The translations under genes and the position numbers were made by a program. The notes below the pieces were generated by a model, which had not been told where the DNA came from, did no database searches, and was given only the letters and a program-made list of their open reading frames with translations. This document shows positions 13,105 through 22,045 of a DNA stretch of 64,000 nucleotides, piece by piece (within the stretch, counting starts at the first letter, position 1; every line of letters begins with the position of its first letter). Origin of the DNA: Streptomyces globosus (GTDB taxonomy: Bacteria; Actinomycetota; Actinomycetes; Streptomycetales; Streptomycetaceae); assembly GCF_003325375.1 (NCBI RefSeq), contig NZ_CP030862.1, positions 1 to 64,000 of the forward strand. Direction: 5' to 3'.

Positions 13105-14409
13105 ATGGGACGGCTGAGCAGGACGCTGCCGGCGGTGGCCGCGGCCCTGGGCCTGGCGGCGGGGCTGCCGGGCACCGCGTACGCGGCCGGGGAGCCGCTG
13201 CCTGCGTACCGGACGGCCGACGGGGCGCGCCCGGTGCAGGGCGCGGAGTCCTCGGCCGACGCCCCGGCCCTGGAGCCGGGCGCGGTGTACGGCGACACCC
13301 TCGCCCCCGGCAGCCGCTTCTACCGGCTGAACCTCGACGACACCTCCAGCGTGTACGTCTCCGCGGTGCTGGTGCCGAAGCCCGGTGCCCGGATCGACTC
13401 CGGCGGCGACGGCCTGGAGGTCTCGCTGATGACCACCGCCGGCCGCTCCTGCCCGGGCAGCCCCGGCCGGACGACCTTCGGCTACGGCCTGGGCGCCCGG
13501 CCCATCGGCGCCGCGGCCGTGCGCCTCCTCCAGGAGGACGGCGACTGCCAGCAGGCCGGCGTCTACTACGTGAAGGTCACCCGGGAGGCCTCGAGGAACT
13601 CCGACCGGTCCCCGTGGCCCGTGGAACTCACCGTCTCGCGCGAACCCGGCCTGAAGACCGGCAGCGCCCCCGCAGCAGCCCCCAGCGGATGGCCTTCCAC
13701 CCCGCCGCAGCCGCCGGCGTCCGAGCCGGTGGCCCGCGAGGGCGGCACCGGCTTCAACGACGCCCGCGCGCTGGGCACGGGCGTATGGCGGGACGGCCTG
13801 AGGCCCGGTCAGACGCGCTTCTACCGGGTCCCGCTGGACTGGGGGCAGCAGCTGTCGGTCGGTGCCGAGCTGGCCGCGGCCAGACTGACGAAGGACTTCG
13901 CCTCCGCCTCCACCGGGCTCGGCGTCACCCTGTACACGCCCTACCGCAGCGTGGTCGACGACAAGGACACCGGCTACGACGGCAGGCAGGCGGGCCTCAC
14001 CCTCCCGCCCACCGCGCCGGTCGCCTACGAGAACCGGTTCGCGAAGGGCTCCGGGGCGGGCGGGGCACGGGTCGCCGGCTGGTACTACCTGGCGGTCACG
14101 CTCGGCGAGAAGGTCGGCGAGTTCACCGAGGACGCCGTCCCCGTGCCGCTGACGCTGCGGCTGACCGTGCAGGGCAAGGCGGCGGCCCCGCCCCCGTACG
14201 CGGAGGGCCTGGCGCGGTCCGGCTTCGGCGTCGACGACGCGGACCGCGCGGCGGCCCGGGAGGGCCTGACGCAGCCGGAGGCGGCCCAGGCCGCGGACCG
14301 GCGCGCGACCATGGGCACCGTCGCGGCGGGCGGCTTCGGGACCGGCACGCTGCTGCTGCTCGTCCTGGGCGGCTGGCTGCTGCTGGCCCGGCGCGGGCGC
14401 ACCGGCTGA
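13105..14409 (+). CDS. Secreted, membrane-anchored protein of unknown function
   Basis: 434 residues. The N-terminus MGRLSRTLPAVAAALGLAAG...AYA-AG is a typical signal peptide cleaved near residue 28. Two similar extracellular beta-rich modules follow (about 60-195 and 235-385), each with the pattern L.PG..RFYRL/V....QLSVGA and ending in a strand after GVYYVKVT or GWYYLAVT, so the protein arose by internal duplication. A Pro-rich linker joins them. A C-terminal transmembrane helix (about 405-428) with RRGRTG anchors it. The frame opens at 13033, but ATG 13105 (or GTG 13102) gives the signal peptide. An unusually AT-rich stretch at 13045-13080 probably holds the promoter. It converges on the kinase gene. 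The function is not recognised. Confidence 0.7.
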   Translation: MGRLSRTLPAVAAALGLAAGLPGTAYAAGEPLPAYRTADGARPVQGAESSADAPALEPGAVYGDTLAPGSRFYRLNLDDTSSVYVSAVLVPKPGARIDSGGDGLEVSLMTTAGRSCPGSPGRTTFGYGLGARPIGAAAVRLLQEDGDCQQAGVYYVKVTREASRNSDRSPWPVELTVSREPGLKTGSAPAAAPSGWPSTPPQPPASEPVAREGGTGFNDARALGTGVWRDGLRPGQTRFYRVPLDWGQQLSVGAELAAARLTKDFASASTGLGVTLYTPYRSVVDDKDTGYDGRQAGLTLPPTAPVAYENRFAKGSGAGGARVAGWYYLAVTLGEKVGEFTEDAVPVPLTLRLTVQGKAAAPPPYAEGLARSGFGVDDADRAAAREGLTQPEAAQAADRRATMGTVAAGGFGTGTLLLLVLGGWLLLARRGRTG

Positions 14410-14455
14410 CGGGCCCGCGACCGGGCGCGGCCCACGGCCTGTCCCAGGCCCCTTC

Positions 14456-15781
14456 TCACGTCTGGGTGAGCGCCCACACGCCGACGGCGAAGCACAGCAG
14501 CGCGGCCGCCAGGAGGGCCGCGGCGGCCGCCTTCGACGGCGGGGCGACGCGGCCGCGGCCGGCCGGCCCGGGCAGGGCGGTCGCGGCCGCCGCCGAAGCA
14601 GGCTCCGGCCGGGCGGGCTGCGGTACGGGGTGGGCCGGCGGGGCCAGGTGGAAGCTGCCCGTCGCGGAGGAGCCGGGGTGCGCGGGCGCCGCGGCGGCCG
14701 GGGCGGGCGCGGGAGCCGGCTGCGCCGCGGGTGTCCACGCCGGTGCGGCCGCGGCCGCCCGCGGGTCCGTACGCGTCGGCTCGCCGGCCCCCGCGCCGGC
14801 CGTCGGCACACCGCCCGGCGGCGAGGGAGCCGCCGCAGGGCCGGCCGCGGCCGCCGCCCCCGCCGCCTTCCGCGGGTCCGGGCCGCCGCCCGCGGCGCCG
14901 CTCTTGGGGCCCTGCGGGCCGAAACCCGGCGGCAGCGGGCCCAGTTGGTCGAAGACCTCCACGTCGGCCGCTTCCGGCGGGTCCGCCGGCAGCAGCTCCA
15001 CGGCCTCGGCAAGGGCCCTGCGGACGCCCGTGGCGGTCTTGAAACGGCTCTGCGGGTCGGGCTGGAGGAGGTTCGCGACGACGTCCCACAGCGGGGCGGG
15101 CACGCCCTCGGGGGCGCCCGGGGTGCCGTGGGCGCGGAAGTGCTCCACCAGGGCGCGGGAGTCGGGCCGGGCACCCTGGAGCAGGTACAGCGCGACGAGC
15201 CCGACGGCGAACAGGTCCGCGGGGAAGTCGGGTTCGGCGCCGAGGAGTTGCTCGGGCGCGAAGTACCCGGGGGTGCCCACCACGTAGTCGGTCTCGGTGA
15301 GGCGGGGCTCGCCCTTGCGCATCGAGATGCCGAAGTCGGAGAGCCGGAGGTGCGGCCGGCCGGTCCCGGTCGCCTCCAGCAGGATGTTGGCGGGCTTGAT
15401 GTCGCGGTGGACGACGCCCTCCGCGTGCACCGCGGCCAGCCCCGCGAGGAGCTGGTCGAGGAGCGTGCACACGAAGCGCGGCGGCAGCGGCCCGTAGTCG
15501 CCGATCAGGTGGGCGAGCGAGCCGCCCCCGACCAGGTCCATCGTGAAGAGGACCTTGTCGTCGTCCGCCGCCCAGCTGGCCGGCGCCAGCACGTTCGGGT
15601 GGTCGATCCGCAGGGCCTGCTCGCGCACGAAGCGCAGCAGGGTGTGGGCGTCGCCCTGCTGGAGGACCTTGGCGGCGACGTACCGGCGCCGCCGCTGGTC
15701 CCAGGCCCGCCAGACGGCGCCCATGCCGCCGCGGCCGATCGGGTCGACCAGCTCGTACCGGCCGGCGAAGACCTCACCCAT
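14456..15781 (-). CDS. Serine/threonine protein kinase, tail-anchored, no sensor domain
   Basis: 441-residue Hanks-type kinase. Seen: glycine loop IGRGGMGAVW (15-24), Lys38, HRDIKPANILL with catalytic Asp127, DFG at 149-151 and the APE-like FAPEQL. The kinase domain ends near 265. A 150-residue Ala/Pro/Gly-rich linker follows, then a single membrane helix (about 418-437) ending ALTQT, so almost nothing is exposed outside. It has no PASTA or other ligand-binding domain, unlike PknB in this window. The start at 15781 follows a GGGGG SD. The upstream gene, 44 bp away on the same strand, encodes an XRE-type protein and is probably co-transcribed; it may be a substrate or regulator (inference). 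Confidence 0.9.
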   Translation of the reverse strand: MGEVFAGRYELVDPIGRGGMGAVWRAWDQRRRRYVAAKVLQQGDAHTLLRFVREQALRIDHPNVLAPASWAADDDKVLFTMDLVGGGSLAHLIGDYGPLPPRFVCTLLDQLLAGLAAVHAEGVVHRDIKPANILLEATGTGRPHLRLSDFGISMRKGEPRLTETDYVVGTPGYFAPEQLLGAEPDFPADLFAVGLVALYLLQGARPDSRALVEHFRAHGTPGAPEGVPAPLWDVVANLLQPDPQSRFKTATGVRRALAEAVELLPADPPEAADVEVFDQLGPLPPGFGPQGPKSGAAGGGPDPRKAAGAAAAAGPAAAPSPPGGVPTAGAGAGEPTRTDPRAAAAAPAWTPAAQPAPAPAPAAAAPAHPGSSATGSFHLAPPAHPVPQPARPEPASAAAATALPGPAGRGRVAPPSKAAAAALLAAALLCFAVGVWALTQT

Positions 15782-15825
15782 GGCTGTGCATCCCCCGTTG
15801 TGGTGTCCGTCCGCGCCCGGCGGCG

Positions 15826-16374
15826 TCAGTTCTGGTGCGCCTCGTAGTGCGCGACGGCGTCCGCCGTGCGGCCGGCGCCGTACACCCGGAGGAACTCGGC
15901 GAGCTCCGGGTGGCTGGGCGCGAGGCTGTTCGCGGCGTCGAGTATGTCGCCGGCTGCGGAGACCGACCGCAGCAGGGACTGGATCTCGCGGACGACGCGC
16001 TTGACCGTCGGGGCGCCCGAACCGGTGCTGTTCTGGGTGCTGCTGCTGAGTACGGAGCCGCCCTGGGTCCGCTTGATCTCGTCCATGCGGTCGGTGGCCT
16101 CGGCGGCGCTGACGCTGCCGTCCGAGACCTGGGCCGCGAGGTCCTGGAGCGCCTGCACCCGCTGCACCACCGCGGGGTTGCCGATCTTGGCGCGCTGGCC
16201 GCTCATCAGCTGGGACAGCATGGGCGCCGACAGGCCGAGGACGGCGGCGAGGCGGGCCTGGTTCAGCCCGAGGTCGTCTATGAGCCGGCGGAAGAGGGCA
16301 CCGAGGGGCTCGCCGTACCAGCTGCGCTGGAGTTCCCTGGCTCTGGCCGTGGCCTCTTGCTGAACTGCATCCAC
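15826..16374 (-). CDS. XRE-type helix-turn-helix DNA-binding protein
   Basis: 182 residues with a Cro/XRE helix-turn-helix at about 31-67 (LGLNQARLAAVLGLSAPMLS), followed by a helical stretch, a Ser/Thr-rich linker (110-128) and a C-terminal helical domain with a TPR-like feel (ILDAANSLAPSHPELAEFLR). It lies directly upstream of the tail-anchored kinase. The Ser/Thr-rich linker is a plausible phosphorylation site, but that is inference. The ATG at 16374 follows a purine-rich GGAAGAG. Confidence 0.85.
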   Translation of the reverse strand: MDAVQQEATARARELQRSWYGEPLGALFRRLIDDLGLNQARLAAVLGLSAPMLSQLMSGQRAKIGNPAVVQRVQALQDLAAQVSDGSVSAAEATDRMDEIKRTQGGSVLSSSTQNSTGSGAPTVKRVVREIQSLLRSVSAAGDILDAANSLAPSHPELAEFLRVYGAGRTADAVAHYEAHQN

Positions 16375-16454
16375 TCTTCCTACTCCCCTTCGCTGGTGCG
16401 AACCTCGCCGAGCATCTTACGGAGAGTGGTCGCGCGAGGGGAGTCCCCATCATT

Positions 16455-16485
16455 TTGCGGGATGCGGCCGAGAACCCGGTACTCT
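16455..16485 (+). promoter_or_regulatory. Promoter of tRNA-Ala
   Basis: TTGCGG (16455-16460), a 19-bp spacer and TACTCT (16480-16485) lie about 50 bp upstream of the tRNA. Confidence 0.5.
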
Positions 16486-16536
16486 GTTGTGCGGAACGGC
16501 CACTCCTCTGCCGGGGGATGGTCGCGTCCGCGTTCC

Positions 16537-16609
16537 GGGGCTTTAGCTCAGTTGGTAGAGCGCTGCCTTTGCAAGGCAGATGTCAGGAGTTCGAATCTCC
16601 TAAGCTCCA
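16537..16609 (+). tRNA. tRNA-Ala (TGC anticodon)
   Basis: A 73-nt cloverleaf. Acceptor GGGGCTT pairs with AAGCTCC (one G-T wobble). The D arm is AGCTCAGTTGGTAGAGC. Anticodon stem CTGCC/GGCAG surrounds TTTGCAA with anticodon TGC. The T arm is AGGAG TTCGAAT CTCCT. CCA is not encoded in full. Confidence 0.97.
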
Positions 16610-16618
16610 CCGGAAGAG

Positions 16619-16659
16619 AGGCCCCTGGCCTGCGAACATGCAGGCCAGGGGCCTTTTTT
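16619..16659 (+). terminator. Rho-independent terminator after tRNA-Ala
   Basis: Perfect 15-bp stem AGGCCCCTGGCCTGC / GCAGGCCAGGGGCCT with a 6-nt loop, followed by a T-run to 16659. It is one of the few terminators here with a true T-tract. Confidence 0.92.
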
Positions 16660-16725
16660 GCATGTGCGCGGCCATGCTCGCGGGCCTACGCTGGGCGGGG
16701 GGCGTTCCCCTGCGGAGGTGACGAG

Positions 16726-17448
16726 ATGGCCCGGTTCCGCAAGGCGGCCGCCGTACTGGCCGCCGGCTGCTCGGCCGCGCTGCTGACGGGCCTCGCCCCG
16801 GCCGGCAACGGCATCGAGGACGAGAGCGCCCGCGCGATCGTCGACAAGGCCCGGACGGAGCTGGCGGAGGCGCGCTCCGTGCACATGGTGGCGCACGCCG
16901 CCGGGGAGGAGGGGGAGGCCGCCCTCGACCTCCGCTTCGACGTGGACGGCAACTGCGCCGGGTCGGTGTCCCTGCCGCGCGGCGGCGGCCGCGCCGAGAT
17001 CGTCAAGCGGGGCCAGGACATCTGGGTGAAGCCGGACGGGGCCTTCCTCCGGTCGCAGGTCCCCGCGCCCGCCGCGGACGGCGCCGCCGCCCTGATCGGC
17101 GACCGCTGGCTGCACGGCACGTCCGGCGACGCCCTGCTGCGCAAGCTCACCGACGTCTGCGACCTGAAGGACTTCCAGCGGGCCTACGCCTCGCACCTGG
17201 CCACCGGGGACCTGAGCAAGGGCGGCCGCGCGACCGTCGGCGGCAGCCCGGCGGTCACCGTCACCGCCACCCGCGGCGGCGACACGGCCACCTTCTACGT
17301 GGCCACCGAGGGCGAGCCCCGCCTGCTGCGCCTCGAAGGCCGCGAGGACGGGCGGAGCGCGCGGGCCGACTTCCTCGACTACGGCGCCCCGGTGCCGGCC
17401 CGCACGCCGCCGCCGGAGCAGTCGGTGGACATCTCCGGGCTCCGGTAG
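16726..17448 (+). CDS. Putative lipoprotein (LppX/LprAFG-like)
   Basis: 240 residues starting MARFRKAAAVLAAGCSAALL. AAGC at 12-15 resembles a lipobox, though Ala replaces the usual Leu at -3 and the hydrophobic run before it is short. Downstream, DKARTELAEARSVHMVAHAA, an AALDLRFD strand, DIWVKPDGAF and a TFYVATEGEPRLLRLEG strand pattern look like the LppX/LolA-like beta fold of actinobacterial envelope lipoproteins. An SD GGAGG lies about 7 bases before ATG 16726. It begins after the tRNA-Ala terminator. The assignment rests on pattern only; substrate and role are unknown. Confidence 0.65.
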   Translation: MARFRKAAAVLAAGCSAALLTGLAPAGNGIEDESARAIVDKARTELAEARSVHMVAHAAGEEGEAALDLRFDVDGNCAGSVSLPRGGGRAEIVKRGQDIWVKPDGAFLRSQVPAPAADGAAALIGDRWLHGTSGDALLRKLTDVCDLKDFQRAYASHLATGDLSKGGRATVGGSPAVTVTATRGGDTATFYVATEGEPRLLRLEGREDGRSARADFLDYGAPVPARTPPPEQSVDISGLR

Positions 17449-17573
17449 CCGCTGTTCCGGGGCGCCGGACGTCCCCCGGACGGGTCGGCCGCGGGGCCCG
17501 CGGGAGCGACCTGGCGGACAGTGGGACAGCAGGCACCGAGCCGGGGGGCGAGACCACGCCGGAGGCGCATGAC

Positions 17574-18047
17574 ATGGGACTCTTCGACTTCCTGAGATCC
17601 GAGAAGAGGAAACAGGCCGCTGCCCGGAAGGCCGCCGGGCAGGCTTCCGCCGACTACGCGGCGACCTACACCGACGCGGTCAACGCGACGCGCGCCGCCG
17701 CCGAGCGGATGGCCGCGGCGGCCCCGCCCAAGGCCGCCCCCGCCCCGCCGAGGGCCGCGGCCCCGCGCCGCCCCGCCGCGGCGGGCCGGCCGCCGCACAC
17801 GCCGACGCCGTCCTCGGCCGCGCACAAGGCCGTCCCGGCGGCCCCCGACGCGCCCTTGCCCGGGGCCGGGGCAGGGGCCGCCAGGCGCACGTACACGGTC
17901 CGCAAGGGCGACACGCTGATGCTGATCGCCCGCCGGGAGCTGGGGAACGAGGCCCGCTGGCGGGAGCTGTACGCCGTGAACCGCGGGGTCATCGGCACCG
18001 ACCCGCACCAGGTCCACCCCGGCCAGGTGCTCACCCTGCCGGGCTGA
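17574..18047 (+). CDS. LysM domain protein without signal peptide
   Basis: 157 residues. The N-terminal 35 residues are charged and helical (MGLFDFLRSEKRKQAAARKA), with no signal sequence or membrane helix. A long Ala/Pro linker (about 45-100) leads to one LysM domain (about 104-156): YTVRKGDTLMLIARRELGN...WRELYAVNRGVI...QVHPGQVLTLPG. LysM normally binds N-acetylglucosamine in cell wall, so the absence of an export signal is notable. Cytoplasmic LysM proteins of this shape occur in Streptomyces with unknown role. A 17-bp perfect hairpin follows. Confidence 0.85.
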   Translation: MGLFDFLRSEKRKQAAARKAAGQASADYAATYTDAVNATRAAAERMAAAAPPKAAPAPPRAAAPRRPAAAGRPPHTPTPSSAAHKAVPAAPDAPLPGAGAGAARRTYTVRKGDTLMLIARRELGNEARWRELYAVNRGVIGTDPHQVHPGQVLTLPG

Positions 18048-18060
18048 GCCTTCGGGGAAC

Positions 18061-18097
18061 GCGCGGGGCCCGGATCCACCGGATCCGGGCCCCGCGC
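18061..18097. terminator. Bidirectional terminator, perfect 17-bp stem
   Basis: GCGCGGGGCCCGGATCC and its exact complement flank a 3-nt ACC loop, placed between the stops of two converging genes (LysM on plus, DUF5324 on minus). Confidence 0.85.
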
Positions 18098-18117
18098 GGT
18101 TCGGCCTGCGGAACTGC

Positions 18118-18795
18118 TCACTCCTCCTCGGTCGCCTCGCGCTCCTTCTCGGCGAGCTCGTCGTCGAAGCTCGCCGGGGCGTCCCGGCGGGAGGACAGCT
18201 CGGTCGCGGCGGGTGGCTCGACCAGCCAGTCGGGGCTCGACTGGCGGTCCCACCAACGCCATGCGGCGTACGCGGCGCCGGCCACGGCCGCGGCCACCGC
18301 GAGGCCCTTGAGGACGTGCCCGGCGCGGGCCCGCCGCTCGTGGCGCCTGATCAGCCGCTGCACCTCCTGCGCCGACACCTGGCCGCGCAGCGCGGCGATC
18401 GCCGCCACGGACCGGGAGGCGGCCTCCTCGGCCACGGGGCGGCCCGCCGCGATGGCGTGCTCCAGCCGCGGGCCCGCGTAGTCGGCGGCCTGCCGGGCGG
18501 CGCGGCGCGTCTCGTGCACGGCCTGGACGGCGGCCCGGTCGACGTTCGGCGGCACATGCGTGCGCGCGGCCTTCAGCCGCGGGTGCAGATGGCACTCGTA
18601 CGCCGTGCGCGCCTGCCGCGAGGCCTGGTGGGCCGTCTGGGCCACCAGCGGCGCGAGCCGGTCGTTCGCCTCGTGCGCGTAGTGGACCGCCGCCTCCTTG
18701 GCGGTCTCTGCGTACGGCGCCACCACTTCCGCTGCGTGCCTCATGGTGTCCCGGGCGCTGTCGGCGCACAGGCGCACGCTGTCCTTGCGGGTCAC
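18118..18795 (-). CDS. DUF5324 family membrane protein
   Basis: 225 residues: an Ala-rich amphipathic helical region (about 1-150, motif RHAAEVVAPYAETAKEAAVH), a membrane helix (about 160-180, LKGLAVAAAVAGAAYAAWRW), then an acidic tail ending in EKEREATEEE. This is the DUF5324 pattern, function unknown. The frame opens 9 codons earlier, but the GTG at 18795 has GGAGG 5 bases ahead and starts with the family's usual VTRKDSVR. The gene is divergent from the cyclophilin gene. Confidence 0.85.
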   Translation of the reverse strand: MTRKDSVRLCADSARDTMRHAAEVVAPYAETAKEAAVHYAHEANDRLAPLVAQTAHQASRQARTAYECHLHPRLKAARTHVPPNVDRAAVQAVHETRRAARQAADYAGPRLEHAIAAGRPVAEEAASRSVAAIAALRGQVSAQEVQRLIRRHERRARAGHVLKGLAVAAAVAGAAYAAWRWWDRQSSPDWLVEPPAATELSSRRDAPASFDDELAEKEREATEEE

Positions 18796-18969
18796 GTGAT
18801 CCTCCTCATCGGTGGCGGACACAGTTCACCTTTCCACCCTTTGTCGGATCATGCCTGGGTTGGGGGCGGGCGGCATGCACGACAGGGCATCCGGGTGGGC
18901 GATTTCCGCTCCGTACCGCCCTCCGTGGGAGGATCGGGAACCGACAGTGCCGACTAGGAAGGCGGACCC

Positions 18970-19497
<528 letters not shown>

Positions 19498-19591
19498 CGC
19501 CGGGCCGGGAACCTTCCGCCCCGCCCGTCCGTCCTGAGGGCATACCGGACCGGCGGGGCGCGCCGTGCCCCGCCGCTGATCGAGGGGACCG

Positions 19592-20467
19592 ATGGACACC
19601 GACCGTCTGCCGGGCTGCTACCGCCACCCGGACCGCGACACGGCCATCCGCTGCACCCGCTGCGAGCGGCCCATCTGCCCGGACTGCATGATCAGCGCAG
19701 CCGTCGGCTTCCAGTGCCCCGACTGCGTCCGCGGCGGCTCCGGTACGGGGCACCGGCCGGCGGCGAACGCCCCGCGGACGCTGGCGGGGGGCCGGGTCGA
19801 GTCCGACCCCCACCTCGTCACCAAGGTCCTCATCGGGCTGAACGCCGCCGTGTTCCTCGCCGCCCTGGCCGTGCCCGGCCTGGCCGTGCAGCTGGAGCTG
19901 CTCGGCCTGTACGTGCAGTTCTGGGGCGCTCCCGTGCAGGGCGTGGCCACCGGGGAGTACCACCGGCTGCTGACCTCGGTGTTCCTGCACGTGGAGTGGT
20001 GGCACATCGCGGGCAACATGCTCGCCCTGTGGTTCCTCGGCAGCCCGCTGGAGGCCGTGCTCGGCCGGGCCCGCTTCCTCGCCCTCTACCTGCTGTCCGG
20101 GCTGGGCGGGAGCGCCGTGGTGTACCTGCTGACGCCGCCGAACACGCCGACGCTCGGCGCCTCGGGCGCGGTGTTCGGGCTGCTGGGGGCGACGGTGGTG
20201 CTGGTGCGGCGCACGCGCCAGGAGATGCGCCCGGTCGTGGTCATGCTCGCGCTGATGCTGGTGCTGACCTTCGCGCCGTACGGGGGCGGGCTGGAGGTGT
20301 CCTGGCAGGCGCACGTGGGAGGCCTGGTCACGGGCCTGCTGCTCGGGGCGGCCATGATCCGGCCCGCTGCCGGGGGAAAGCGGCCGCTCATCCAGTGGGG
20401 TGCCTGCGCGGTGGTGTTCGTGCTGGTCACGGCGTTGGTGCTGGTCCGGACGGCGGCACTCACCTGA
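19592..20467 (+). CDS. Rhomboid family intramembrane serine protease
   Basis: 291 residues. The N-terminal cytoplasmic part carries a small Cys/His cluster (CYRHPDRDTAIRCTRCERPI then CPDC...CPDC), probably a zinc-binding B-box-like module. Six or seven membrane helices follow, with rhomboid signatures: HVEWWHIAGNMLALWFLG, the catalytic Ser191 in GASGAVFG, and the second catalytic residue His241 in WQAHVGG. It would cleave membrane proteins within or near the bilayer; substrates are unknown. The gene converges with crgA, and the gap between them holds a DnaA-box cluster. Confidence 0.93.
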   Translation: MDTDRLPGCYRHPDRDTAIRCTRCERPICPDCMISAAVGFQCPDCVRGGSGTGHRPAANAPRTLAGGRVESDPHLVTKVLIGLNAAVFLAALAVPGLAVQLELLGLYVQFWGAPVQGVATGEYHRLLTSVFLHVEWWHIAGNMLALWFLGSPLEAVLGRARFLALYLLSGLGGSAVVYLLTPPNTPTLGASGAVFGLLGATVVLVRRTRQEMRPVVVMLALMLVLTFAPYGGGLEVSWQAHVGGLVTGLLLGAAMIRPAAGGKRPLIQWGACAVVFVLVTALVLVRTAALT

Positions 20468-20482
20468 TCACACCGGCGTCAA

Positions 20483-20546
20483 CCCTCCACAAGGTTATCC
20501 ACAGATCTTCTGTCTTTTCCTCAGGTGTGGATGACGCTGTGGATAA
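20483..20546. promoter_or_regulatory. DnaA-box cluster outside oriC
   Basis: Within 64 bp of the rhomboid/crgA intergenic gap lie CCCTCCACA (20483-20491, weak), TTATCCACA (20495-20503, perfect), TCATCCACA on minus (20526-20534) and TTATCCACA on minus (20538-20546, perfect). The two perfect boxes point at each other. The local sequence is AT-rich compared with its surroundings. Clusters of DnaA boxes outside oriC are known in S. coelicolor to influence initiation; assigning that role here is inference. Confidence 0.75.
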
Positions 20547-20610
20547 CTCATGGGGAGAACTTGCGGGCCGGGCGGCCGGTGTGCTCAGCCGCCCGGGCCC
20601 CGCGACCTGC

Positions 20611-20862
20611 CTACTTCCACTGCGTGGAGACGCCGAATCCGGCCGCGATGAACCCGAATCCGACCACGATGTTCCAGTTGCCGAGGGATTCGATCGGCAG
20701 CTGGGTCTCGCTCACGTAGAAGACGACGATCCAGGCGAGGCCGATCAGGAAGAACGCCAGCATGACCGGGGCGACCCAGCTCCGGTTCGTCAGCTTGATC
20801 GGCTGCGCCTTCACGGGCGGCGGGGTGAACTCGTCCTTCTTGCGGATACGTGACTTCGGCAC
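20611..20862 (-). CDS. crgA: Cell division protein CrgA
   Basis: 83-residue membrane protein that in Streptomyces and Mycobacterium acts at the septum, where it limits FtsZ ring formation and coordinates sporulation septation. Seen: basic N-terminus [18 protein letters not shown], two membrane helices (about 32-52 and 62-80) and the ending [16 protein letters not shown]. The GTG start at 20862 follows a GGAG SD by 9 bases. The open frame continues upstream, but this start gives the family-standard N-terminus. It is divergent from the DUF881 gene. Confidence 0.95.
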   Translation of the reverse strand: MPKSRIRKKDEFTPPPVKAQPIKLTNRSWVAPVMLAFFLIGLAWIVVFYVSETQLPIESLGNWNIVVGFGFIAAGFGVSTQWK

Positions 20863-20952
20863 GAGGGGCTCTCCTGTCGATGCGCTGGGGACCTGCCTGC
20901 CCCGGGCGTCCGTTAGCGTAGTGGACCTGTGGCGTTGAAGGAGAAGGGTACG

Positions 20953-21741
20953 TTGAGCGATTCCGCCGACTCCTCCGCGGGTCCCCGTCGCCGGTTCCGG
21001 GCGGTCCGGCTGCTCACGGCCGCCGTCTTCGCCCTGGCGGGGCTGCTCTTCGTCACCAGCTTCAACACCTCCAAGGGTACGAACATCCGCACGGACGCCT
21101 CGCTCCTGCGGCTCACCGACCTCATCCACGAGCGCAGCCAGAACAACGCGCTGCTGGAGCAGTCCACCGCGGCCGCCCGCGGCCGCGTCGAGGCCCTCGC
21201 CGACCGCGACGACGGCAGCACCCGCGCCGAGGACGCCAGGCTGGCCGCCCTGCGCGCCACCGCAGGCCTGGAGCCGCTGGCCGGCAAGGGCCTCACCGTC
21301 ACCCTCAACGACGCCCCGCCGAACGCCACCGCCCGCATCCCGAACATCCCCGAGCCGCAGCCCAACGACCTGGTCATCCACCAGCAGGACCTCCAGGCCG
21401 TCGTGAACGCCCTGTGGCAGGGCGGCGCCCAGGGCATCCAGGTCATGGACCAGCGGCTGATCTCCACCAGCGCGGTGCGCTGCGTCGGCAACACCCTGAT
21501 CCTCCAGGGCCGCGTCTACTCGCCGCCCTACAAGGTGAGCGCCGTCGGCGACCCCGCCGCGCTGCGCCGGGCGCTCGCCGCCTCCCCGGCGCTGCAGAAC
21601 TACCAGATGTACGTCGCCGCGTACGGGCTCGGCTGGAAGGTCGACGAGCACAAGGAGCTGAAGCTCCCCGGCTACGCCGGCACCGTCGACCTGCACCACG
21701 CCAAGCCGGCCGACGGCCCCTCCGCGCCGGGCACGCCCTGA
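20953..21741 (+). CDS. DUF881 family protein
   Basis: About 262 residues: a short cytoplasmic Arg-rich start, one membrane helix (about 20-38, [19 protein letters not shown]), a coiled-coil-like stretch, then the DUF881 domain with [30 protein letters not shown] and [23 protein letters not shown]881 proteins cluster with crgA and division genes in actinobacteria and are thought to be extracytoplasmic, but their role is unknown. I chose TTG 20953 because GGAGAAGGG stands about 9 bases before it. A GTG at 20929 is in frame (270 residues) but has no SD. Confidence 0.85.
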   Translation: MSDSADSSAGPRRRFRAVRLLTAAVFALAGLLFVTSFNTSKGTNIRTDASLLRLTDLIHERSQNNALLEQSTAAARGRVEALADRDDGSTRAEDARLAALRATAGLEPLAGKGLTVTLNDAPPNATARIPNIPEPQPNDLVIHQQDLQAVVNALWQGGAQGIQVMDQRLISTSAVRCVGNTLILQGRVYSPPYKVSAVGDPAALRRALAASPALQNYQMYVAAYGLGWKVDEHKELKLPGYAGTVDLHHAKPADGPSAPGTP

Positions 21742-21868
21742 CCCGCCGGGGGACCGCCCCGCCGGTCCCGTCCGGGGTTCGGGCAGGCGGCCCTCCCCGG
21801 AGCCCCGCTGGCTTTACCCTGTGTGCGTACCGCCCACGCGGTGCGAGAGCGAAAGGGACGCGGACGGG

Positions 21869-22045
21869 ATGTACGGCTGGATCTGGCGGCACCTGCCGGG
21901 CAACGCGTGGGTGCGCGCGCTGATCTCCCTCGTACTCGTCCTCGGCGTGGTCTACGTGCTGTTCCAGTACGTCTTCCCGTGGGCCGAGCCGCTCCTTCCG
22001 TTCAACGACGTAACGGTGGACGAGGGATCGGGAGCCACTCCGTGA
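21869..22045 (+). CDS. Small conserved single-pass membrane protein
   Basis: 58 residues: MYGWIWRHLPGNAWVRALIS, then a hydrophobic helix LVLVLGVVYVLFQYVFPW, then an acidic tail with PLLPFNDVTVDEG. It is topologically N-in with a short outside tail. The SD is GAAAGGGA, 13 bases before ATG 21869. The stop overlaps the GTG of pabA by 4 bp, so the two are coupled. A TACCCT -10-like sequence lies around 21815. I recognise it only as a conserved neighbour of crgA/DUF881 in Streptomyces; the function is unknown. Confidence 0.75.
   Translation: MYGWIWRHLPGNAWVRALISLVLVLGVVYVLFQYVFPWAEPLLPFNDVTVDEGSGATP

Noticed and set aside
20525-20719. Possible small plus-strand gene of 64 codons across the crgA end
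   Set aside because: Overlaps the DnaA-box cluster and crgA antisense; no SD and no coding-like third-position pattern.
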